5,135 bases of DNA from Bdellovibrionales bacterium (GTDB lineage Bacteria > Bdellovibrionota > Bdellovibrionia > Bdellovibrionales > JAMPXM01): contig SXSP01000320.1 in the NCBI GenBank assembly GCA_005792225.1, positions 1 through 5,135 on the forward strand, in the 5' to 3' direction. The position numbers were made by a program, and so were the translations under genes. Shown here piece after piece: positions 1 through 4,744 of this stretch. The notes under the pieces are model-generated. The model made no database searches, had not been told where the DNA came from, and worked only from the letters and a program-made list of their open reading frames with translations. Numbering within the stretch: the stretch's first letter is position 1; every line of letters begins with the position of its first letter.

Positions 1-269
1 ACCACCGCCCACTGCCGATCTTCGGAGCTTGAGGTGAAGATGCCGCCCGATTTCTCATCGCGAATCGCGACCGCGTACGAGAAGACTTGTGCCGGCGTGA
101 TCTGACTTCCGATGATGGCTTGAGGCTCGATGACTCGCTCAACCTTCAGCGCCTCGCCGATCACGGTCTTCGAAAAGATGAAACTGTAGTTCACGACGAC
201 AACCGCCGCGATTCCGACAACGACAATGAGAAGAAGGAGTTTTGTGAGAACGCTGCTGAACTTTTTCAT
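1..269 (-). CDS. Membrane-anchored protein of unknown function, 3' part cut by window edge
   Basis: I do not recognise this protein. The frame is open from ATG at 269-267 to the left edge, giving about 89 residues with no stop. It begins MKKFSSVLTK and continues into a strongly hydrophobic stretch (about residues 11-29, rich in L, I and V). This is either a single N-terminal membrane anchor or an uncleaved signal sequence. What follows is soluble in character (IGEALKVERVIEPQ, then a segment ending near EDRQWAVV), presumably on the outer face of the inner membrane. The ATG is the first start after the LysR stop: the two genes share a frame, separated by TGA and 11 sense codons. No purine-rich ribosome site precedes the ATG. 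It is probably the third gene of the merC-lysR transcript. The real length and fold cannot be seen here. Confidence that it is coding is fairly high; the function is unknown. Confidence 0.72.
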   Translation of the reverse strand, partial: MKKFSSVLTKLLLLIVVVGIAAVVVVNYSFIFSKTVIGEALKVERVIEPQAIIGSQITPAQVFSYAVAIRDEKSGGIFTSSSEDRQWAV

Positions 270-299
270 AGGTAAGGAACGTAGGTCGTCAGCCGCGAA

Positions 300-1199
300 T
301 CAAGCAAGCGAATTCGTCGCACCTTTTTTGAAGCTGGCTTCGATCGCCCGCAGAACCGCCCGTGAAGCGGCGCTCTTTTGCGCCTCGGGGCGGTAAACTA
401 GACAGATCTTATCCTCAAACGAGGGTGCCTTTGATGAGAGCGGCTTCAAGCGATCCTCGCCGTGCTTCTCTTTATACATCTGCGCCACTCGCGTGGGCAG
501 AATACCCACGCCCGCACCCGAGGCAACGAGACTCGCGACAACTTCGAGACTCGAAGAGTGCATGAAACGTCGAAATTCCCAACCCTGCGCCGGCGCCACG
601 CGCTTCATCTTCGTGAGCAAACTTTGCGTTTGAATCAACTCGGGCTCGCAGATCAAGACATCTTTCACGTACGGGCCTGGGTGCGTCTTCCAAAACGTCA
701 CTTCATCCGTCGCAAGTTGCACGATTCGAAGATCGGGGTGCGCGACCGGATTGACGACGATTCCAAAATCCGTCTCGAAACTCACCACACGCTCGGTTAT
801 CTTTCTTGAGAGATCGTGATGGTAAGCAAGTTCCAACTCCGGAAACTCCGCCATCAATTTGGAGGCAAAAAACGGAAGCGAATAGAGGGCAACCGAGATA
901 TGGCAACCGACACTCACCCGCCCCTTCACCTCCCGCTCATCGCTGATGGCGTCGGATTTCAATCGATCCCACTGCTCAAGGAGCGTCTTCGCTTGGGCCG
1001 CGAATTTTGCACCCGTCTTCGTCAAGCGAACGCCGGTTTTGCCCCTCAACAACAAAGGAGACCCCAACGACTGCTCGAGCCTTTGAACGGAGAGGCTTAG
1101 GGTGGGTTGCGTGATCCCGAGGCGCTCGGCCGCCCTCGAAATGTTGAGTGTCTCGGCGACCTCGAGGAAATACTGAATCTCGGCCGGGCTCGGAAGCAT
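300..1199 (-). CDS. LysR-type transcriptional regulator
   Basis: This is a full-length LysR-family regulator of 299 residues, the usual size. The N-terminus has the family winged helix-turn-helix: residues 8-12 IQYFL, then SRAAERLGITQPTLSLSVQRLE at about 21-42, the classic pattern of DNA-contacting helices. A linker helix at about 60-90 leads to the periplasmic-binding-protein-like effector domain (about 92-290), with the typical GVGILP motif at 230-235. Such proteins act as tetramers in the cytoplasm and respond to a small ligand that cannot be told from this sequence. Its start lies only 4 nt after the merC stop, and no Shine-Dalgarno sequence is visible, so it probably depends on translation of merC (coupling). 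This is unusual for the family, whose members are often divergent from their targets. Here the gene is downstream of merC and upstream of a membrane protein, either of which could be a target. Confidence 0.95.
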   Translation of the reverse strand: MLPSPAEIQYFLEVAETLNISRAAERLGITQPTLSLSVQRLEQSLGSPLLLRGKTGVRLTKTGAKFAAQAKTLLEQWDRLKSDAISDEREVKGRVSVGCHISVALYSLPFFASKLMAEFPELELAYHHDLSRKITERVVSFETDFGIVVNPVAHPDLRIVQLATDEVTFWKTHPGPYVKDVLICEPELIQTQSLLTKMKRVAPAQGWEFRRFMHSSSLEVVASLVASGAGVGILPTRVAQMYKEKHGEDRLKPLSSKAPSFEDKICLVYRPEAQKSAASRAVLRAIEASFKKGATNSLA

Positions 1200-1203
1200 T
1201 CAG

Positions 1204-1794
1204 TTAGCGCCCGCTACGAATGGTCGGGCGAGGAGTCGAAAGCAGTCGCGCGGTGCGCTTGCCCTCATCGACCTTGCGGTACTTGCGGCGAAAGAATCCC
1301 GTCGTATTCGCGGCATGTCCCGTCTCGCAGCAGCTGCAGAGAGTTCGATTCAGTAAATGCGATCGGATGAGCAAGACACTTCCCGCGATGCTCGCCGCGG
1401 CCTCAAGCCACACGCGCTCATGAAAGACAATCGCGCCGAGAGCAATCAGCACGAGCCCCGGTACCGCCCACATGAAGACGCGGGGATCACGATGCAAACG
1501 AAAGCCAGGAATGAACGCCAAGATCGCGAGCAGAGGAAGAATCACGAGCATGAACTGGTGATAAGTTTCATGCATCTCGAGAAGACGCATGGATGGAAGC
1601 GCGATCAAAACCACGGGCGTCAGCAAACAATGAATCACGCAGAGGGCGGAGAGACAAATCCCGAGTCGGTCCGCGAGCGAGCGCGAGACGGAAACGGGTG
1701 CGGCGGATTCGACAGGCGAAGAAAATACCGGGGCGCCCTCTTCGATTGCCAGTTCCAATTTTTGAGTTCTTTCAGCTGCGGGAGTCGGCTCCAA
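1204..1794 (-). CDS. MerC-family membrane protein, probable metal transport or sensing
   Basis: This 196-residue protein carries a MerC domain at about residues 40-160. It has four hydrophobic segments (about 46-68, 80-98, 106-124 and 127-146). A cysteine pair in the first segment reads LCVIHCLLTP (C52, C56), with C47 just before. A second cluster after the last segment reads LCSCCETGH (C153, C155, C156, H160). MerC of mercury operons is an inner-membrane Hg(II) carrier using paired cysteines at similar places. Here no merA, merT, merP or merR is present, and the neighbour is a Fur-family regulator, so a role with another metal such as zinc is more likely (inference). The start is TTG at 1794-1792: an in-frame TGA lies two codons upstream, and the only other early candidate is TTG at codon 13. 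The roughly 40-residue N-terminal extension and the basic tail (161-196) make it longer than classical MerC (about 140 residues). It is the first gene of a merC-lysR-membrane protein run. Confidence 0.88.
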   Translation of the reverse strand: MEPTPAAERTQKLELAIEEGAPVFSSPVESAAPVSVSRSLADRLGICLSALCVIHCLLTPVVLIALPSMRLLEMHETYHQFMLVILPLLAILAFIPGFRLHRDPRVFMWAVPGLVLIALGAIVFHERVWLEAAASIAGSVLLIRSHLLNRTLCSCCETGHAANTTGFFRRKYRKVDEGKRTARLLSTPRPTIRSGR

Positions 1795-1844
1795 GGGTCA
1801 CGCTCTCTTATCTTTTCAAATTAGTCGATGGTGCCGGTTCGAGG

Positions 1845-1873
1845 TGGAAAAGCCAATCGCGATGCACTATAAG
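1845..1873 (+). promoter_or_regulatory. Possible promoter of the fur-family gene
   Basis: On the plus strand, TATAAG (1868-1873) matches the -10 consensus at 5 of 6 bases. At 17 nt spacing upstream is TGGAAA (1845-1850), a weak -35 with 4 of 6 matches. The start site would fall near 1880, inside the palindrome, about 36 nt before the TTG start. It overlaps the predicted merC promoter face to face, so the two promoters could share one operator. Confidence 0.38.
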
Positions 1874-1894
1874 AATATTGCAAACTGTTTGCAA
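1866..1894 (-). promoter_or_regulatory. Predicted sigma70-type promoter of merC
   Basis: On the minus strand, TTGCAA (1894-1889) and TATAGT (1871-1866) are separated by exactly 17 nt. They match the -35 and -10 consensus at 4 of 6 and 5 of 6 bases. Transcription would begin near 1859, leaving a leader of about 65 nt before the TTG start of merC. The -35 box and most of the spacer lie inside the 1877-1895 palindrome, so a protein bound there would block RNA polymerase. This is a prediction from sequence only. Confidence 0.55.
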
Positions 1895-1895
1895 T
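1877..1895. promoter_or_regulatory. Perfect 9-1-9 palindrome, probable Fur-family operator
   Basis: The sequence ATTGCAAACTGTTTGCAAT has two perfect 9-bp arms (ATTGCAAAC and GTTTGCAAT) around one central base. Symmetry stops exactly at the arm ends. It sits between the divergent merC and fur-family genes, covers the predicted merC -35 box and overlaps the predicted fur start site. Fur-family dimers commonly bind odd-length inverted repeats of about this size placed in this way. The arm sequence is not the classical E. coli Fur box, so the metal specificity cannot be read from it. I saw no second full copy in the window. Confidence 0.68.
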
Positions 1896-1902
1896 GACAT
1901 CC

Positions 1903-1906
1903 AGGA
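1903..1906 (+). promoter_or_regulatory. Ribosome binding site supporting the TTG start of the fur-family gene
   Basis: AGGA lies 9 nt before the TTG at 1916. The ATG at 1907 is in the same frame but is followed at once by TGA, and the GTG at 1909 opens a frame that stops after 7 codons. TTG is therefore the only early start that gives the regulator. Confidence 0.55.
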
Positions 1907-1915
1907 ATGTGACGA

Positions 1916-2434
1916 TTGAAAAAGAATCCTAAACCTTCGTCGAAACGAAACGAAAATCGCGCTTGCGCTGAGCACCATCATGACCCGAAGCCGTCGATTG
2001 AGCGCGCCGCCCGCATTCTGAAAGACGCTGGTCTAAAATCGACAAAACCGCGTTCGGCACTCCTTGAGGCAATGACCCGGTTTCATGCGCCTTTTTCGAC
2101 AGAGGAACTCTTTCGCGCGGTCAAAGCGAGCGATCTGGACCTCGTTACCGTCTACCGTAGCTTGGCCACATTTAGCGATCTCGGAATTGTGTCGCGGGTC
2201 GATTTGGGCGACGGCGTTGTTCGTTATGAACTGCGCAGCCCTGACGGCTCGCACCACCACCACTTCGTCTGTCAGGAGTGTCAGAAAGTTGAGCCCCTCG
2301 ATTCCTGCGAAATCAAGGCTCAAGAGAACCGGTTGCGCGAGTTGGGTTATTCCCAACTGAGCCACCGCCTTGAATTCTTCGGCATTTGCCCCGACTGCCG
2401 CGAACATTCGCGTGCCGATGCCCGTACTCGTTGA
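1916..2434 (+). CDS. Fur-family metal-dependent repressor (Zur-like by context)
   Basis: This is a 172-residue Fur superfamily protein that begins at TTG. The winged-helix DNA-binding domain (about 28-105) contains LKSTKPRSALLEAM and the recognition-helix motif LDLVTVYRSLATFSDLGIV (about 75-92). The dimer and metal domain follows: SHHHHFVCQEC (H113-H116, C119, C122), C131, then SHRLEFFGICPDC (H150, C158, C161). The two CxxC pairs form the usual structural zinc site. Histidines 113-116 and 150 and E105 are candidate regulatory ligands. Such proteins bind DNA as metal-loaded dimers in the cytoplasm and release it when the metal is scarce. An extra N-terminal tail (1-27) is basic and holds C17 and HHH at 20-22. 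Whether it is Fur, Zur or PerR cannot be decided from motifs alone; I favour Zur because of the MerC, zinc peptidase and COG0523 neighbours. Autoregulation through the palindrome upstream is likely. Confidence 0.93.
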   Translation: MKKNPKPSSKRNENRACAEHHHDPKPSIERAARILKDAGLKSTKPRSALLEAMTRFHAPFSTEELFRAVKASDLDLVTVYRSLATFSDLGIVSRVDLGDGVVRYELRSPDGSHHHHFVCQECQKVEPLDSCEIKAQENRLRELGYSQLSHRLEFFGICPDCREHSRADARTR

Positions 2435-2512
2435 TCCCGGAACATTTAGCGATTACCTTTAAAAGTATCAGACAATTTTCCTGCGCCCGAGCAACTTTGA
2501 TCCGCCTCTCTT

Positions 2513-2519
2513 GAAGGAG
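2513..2519 (+). promoter_or_regulatory. Strong ribosome binding site setting the GTG start of the M14 peptidase
   Basis: GAAGGAG is placed 9 nt before GTG 2529-2531. An in-frame TTG at 2511 overlaps this site and has no ribosome site of its own, so the longer reading that starts there is unlikely. The GTG start also leaves a clean signal peptide. Confidence 0.75.
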
Positions 2520-2528
2520 CCGTCCATC

Positions 2529-3482
2529 GTGAATCGTTCGACACGTCACTTCGCCATCGCAGCCCTCACGACATTCGTTCTCGTGGGTGTTTTCGGGTAC
2601 GCTTCGGCCGACGCCTCCGTGAGCACGAACACGGCACCGCAGGTTTCCGGAACTGAAGGCGCAAGCCCGATCGAGAAAGCCAACCAAGCCACCGCTGAAT
2701 CCGAAAAATCCACGTGCGAGACGACCGTTGATCGCGTCGTGCGCACGCAAAACCGTTCGCGCTTAAAAGGTTTCTGCAACCGCGTGAGCCGCCTCCCCAC
2801 GTGCTCAAGCACCGAGGGACGGCCGATCCAGCACGCGGACAACGGGAGCGTCGATGCGAGAGGAAAACGCATCCTCGTCCTCGGCATGATCCACGGCGAT
2901 GAGCCCCTGGCGGGCGAAATGGCGCTTGAATGGGCGGAACGCCTTCAAGCTCTCGGTTCGCACCGTAACGCTTGGCGCGTGGTCCCCATGCTCAATCCCG
3001 ACGGCCTTGAACGCAACACGCGAATGAACGCACAAGGCGTGGACCTCAACCGTAATTTTCCCACAAAAGATTGGGATCACGAGGCCCTCACCTTCTGGAA
3101 TAAGACCGCCAAGAAAGATCCACGGCGCTTCCCCGGCGAAAAACCCGCGAGCGAAGTCGAAACGAAATGCATCATCTCCCACATTAAAGATTTCAAACCT
3201 GACTTCATCGTGTCAGTCCACACGCCGTATAAAGTTTTGGACTTCGATGGACCCAAGATGGGCTTCCCCGCCTACAAAGATCTTCCGTGGCGCGCCCTCG
3301 GAAACTTCCCGGGAAGCCTCGGCCGTTACATGTGGAAGGACTATCAGATTCCCGTCCTCACCGTCGAACTCGGCAACACGATGGTTGACGCCGCAAAACT
3401 TCAAGACATCGTCGGCACCTTCGCAATCGAAGCCGCCCGCCGCTCCGGCCAGAAAACAGCGGGGATGTTCGAACATATGTAG
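2529..3482 (+). CDS. Exported M14-family zinc carboxypeptidase, possible murein peptide hydrolase
   Basis: This protein has 317 residues from GTG 2529. A signal peptide (MNRSTRH, hydrophobic core 8-24, likely cleavage after YASA near residue 27) sends it to the periplasm or outside. A low-complexity S/T/A/E region (about 28-65) and a cysteine-containing stretch (C63, C83, C92) precede the M14 domain (about 112-300). Zinc ligands are visible in GMIHGDE (H122, E125) and VSVHTP (H231). Substrate-binding residues lie in NPDGLERNTR and GVDLNRNFP (R165, N174, R175). The catalytic glutamate is E280 in LTVELGN. FPGEKPASEVET is also typical of the family. The short domain resembles the MpaA / gamma-D-glutamyl-diaminopimelate amidase branch, which trims peptidoglycan peptides, but the substrate is not proven. 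It lies 94 nt after the fur-family gene on the same strand; no convincing promoter is visible between them, so co-transcription is possible. Confidence 0.9.
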   Translation: MNRSTRHFAIAALTTFVLVGVFGYASADASVSTNTAPQVSGTEGASPIEKANQATAESEKSTCETTVDRVVRTQNRSRLKGFCNRVSRLPTCSSTEGRPIQHADNGSVDARGKRILVLGMIHGDEPLAGEMALEWAERLQALGSHRNAWRVVPMLNPDGLERNTRMNAQGVDLNRNFPTKDWDHEALTFWNKTAKKDPRRFPGEKPASEVETKCIISHIKDFKPDFIVSVHTPYKVLDFDGPKMGFPAYKDLPWRALGNFPGSLGRYMWKDYQIPVLTVELGNTMVDAAKLQDIVGTFAIEAARRSGQKTAGMFEHM

Positions 3483-3493
3483 TGGAAGAATGC

Positions 3494-3528
3494 GGTTCTC
3501 GGTTCACAGCTCTCAGCTCTCGGCTCTC
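3494..3528. repeat. Tandem heptamer repeat in the convergent intergenic gap
   Basis: Five 7-nt units follow one another in register: GGTTCTC, GGTTCAC, AGCTCTC, AGCTCTC, GGCTCTC (consensus RGYTCWC). Degenerate relatives continue to about 3570, including GGGCTC at 3529 and 3542 and a second GCGGTTCTC at 3553 that repeats 3492-3500. The tract lies between the ends of the convergent M14 and COG0523 genes (gap 3483-3598). I found no clear stem-loop plus T-run terminator in this gap, although both genes should end transcription here. Confidence 0.7.
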
Positions 3529-3598
3529 GGGCTCAGTTCGCGGGCTCGGGGCGCGGTTCTCAGCTGGGAGCGGAGGGCGGGCAATTGCGTTCTTTATT

Positions 3599-4690
3599 CT
3601 ACCACTCGGGCAATGGGTCCGCGAGCGTGGACCAGCTTTCGGGCCCGTCGCGCATTTCTTGATGCGTGAGAAGACAACTGTCGAGAGCTGAACGAATTTC
3701 TTGCTCTGGAAGATCGATTCCGATGAAGGCGATTTCCTGCCGGCGGTCCCCGAAGGGCGGCACCCAATCTTGCATGATTTCGAGCCGGTCTGCCTCGCTC
3801 GAGGGCCATTCGCTCGCGGGCGTCGCGGCGAACCAGTGACCTGCGGACGTAATCAGAGACGTGCGCCCCGCGAGTGTCCAAAGGCCAATCTCGTTGTGAC
3901 GAGTGGCGATCCAAACGGACCCCTTGGCTCGCACGAGGCCGGGAAACCCGAATTCCGTGAGGATCTCGGCGAAGCGTTCGGGATGAAACGGGCGATGCTC
4001 AAGATAAGTGAAACTCGAAACACCTTCCACTTCCCCGATCTCATCAAAGGCACCATCGAGTTCCGCGAGCCAACCGGCTCCGGCATCCGTTTCTTCGAGA
4101 TGAAAGAGTTCAGTTCTGACGACATCTTTCGGCGCGACCGCCCCGCGCGTGGCGTGAAGACGCTTGGCGTGCGGATTGAGGCGCTCCATCAAAGAATCAA
4201 GAACCGAAAAATCCGCCGAATTGATTAAATCCATCTTGTTTACGATGATGACATCCGCGAATTCGACCTGCTCGATCATGACTTCGGAGACGGAACGATC
4301 ATCGCCCTCGTCGATCGCGAGGCCGGTCGACTCCATGTCGCGCGAAGTGAAGACATCGGTCATGAAGCGGGAGCCGTCGACGACGGTCACGAGGGCATCG
4401 ATTCTGATGCCCTCGGGCAGCGGATTTTCCTCGAAAAACTCCACGATCGGATAAGGCTCGAGAGCCGGTGCGCACTCGACGACGATGGCGCCGCCGTCTT
4501 CGACGCGGTTTGCGGCCTCGCTGAGGATTTCGATGAGATCTTCTTCGCCGTTGTCTTGGATGATGACGAGTTTATCGCCGCCTGGCGCACGGCGAAGCGC
4601 TTCGATGACGGTCGATTTACCGCTGCCCGCGAAGCCTGAGATGAGAGTGACCGGAACGTTTTCGGAAGATTCGGGAATCATTCGAACCAT
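3599..4690 (-). CDS. COG0523/CobW-type GTPase, ZigA-like, lacking the CxCC metal motif
   Basis: This 363-residue protein is a P-loop GTPase of the COG0523 metallochaperone family. It shows Walker A GFAGSGKST (19-27), VTVVDG (101-106), the guanine motif NKMD (151-154) in EFADVIIVNKMDL, and a complete CobW C-terminal domain: HRPFHPERF (232-240), VRAKGSVWIATR (253-264), GDRRQEIAFIGIDL (314-327), LDSCLLTHQEM, and an end in DPLPEW. The C-terminal half strongly resembles the ZigA-like subgroup, which is typically induced by zinc starvation and thought to deliver zinc to apo-enzymes. The oddity lies between residues 46 and 75: after QDNGE the chain goes straight to DLIEILSEAANR, skipping the part that normally holds GCxCC. 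The usual E-S/T-S/T-G motif reads ECAP (72-75). The only cysteines are C73 and C339. ATG 4690 is the first start after an in-frame stop; ATG 4681 is an alternative. Neither has a clear ribosome site. It follows the SPOR gene by 54 nt, probably in one operon. Confidence 0.92.
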   Translation of the reverse strand: MVRMIPESSENVPVTLISGFAGSGKSTVIEALRRAPGGDKLVIIQDNGEEDLIEILSEAANRVEDGGAIVVECAPALEPYPIVEFFEENPLPEGIRIDALVTVVDGSRFMTDVFTSRDMESTGLAIDEGDDRSVSEVMIEQVEFADVIIVNKMDLINSADFSVLDSLMERLNPHAKRLHATRGAVAPKDVVRTELFHLEETDAGAGWLAELDGAFDEIGEVEGVSSFTYLEHRPFHPERFAEILTEFGFPGLVRAKGSVWIATRHNEIGLWTLAGRTSLITSAGHWFAATPASEWPSSEADRLEIMQDWVPPFGDRRQEIAFIGIDLPEQEIRSALDSCLLTHQEMRDGPESWSTLADPLPEW

Positions 4691-4714
4691 GAGACATCAG
4701 TCGCCCATGGTTCG
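4683..4714 (-). promoter_or_regulatory. Inverted repeat enclosing the start codon of the COG0523 gene
   Basis: CGAACCATG (4683-4691) and CATGGTTCG (4706-4714) are perfect 9-bp arms with a 14-nt loop. In the minus-strand transcript the 3' arm contains the ATG start codon at 4690-4688, so folding would bury the start. No Shine-Dalgarno sequence is seen in the loop. A regulatory role is inference; a chance inverted repeat remains possible. Confidence 0.42.
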
Positions 4715-4744
4715 TCCATTCGAAAATCAGGATCTGTCTTTCGT

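Noticed and set aside
462..809. Plus-strand open frame of 115 codons
   Set aside because: It lies opposite the LysR gene, has no family features and a composition (R, H rich) typical of an antisense shadow. The same holds for the other open frames overlapping the listed genes.
1204..1794. Mercury resistance operon
   Set aside because: Only a MerC-family protein is present; there is no merR, merT, merP or merA, and the adjacent regulator is Fur-type.
2511..2528. TTG at 2511 as start of the M14 peptidase
   Set aside because: It overlaps the strong GAAGGAG site that serves GTG 2529, and would add six residues before a clean signal peptide.
2435..2528. Promoter or operator of the M14 gene
   Set aside because: An AT-rich patch at 2441-2480 was examined, but no -35/-10 pair with good spacing and no copy of the ATTGCAAAC arm was found.
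3494..3570. CRISPR array
   Set aside because: The units are 7 nt and directly adjacent, without spacers.
3581..3588. GCAATTGC palindrome as a second operator or a terminator stem
   Set aside because: It is only 8 bp with no loop, has the half-site order reversed relative to the 1877-1895 palindrome, and lies downstream of both genes; the following GTTCTTTATT is not a clean T-run.
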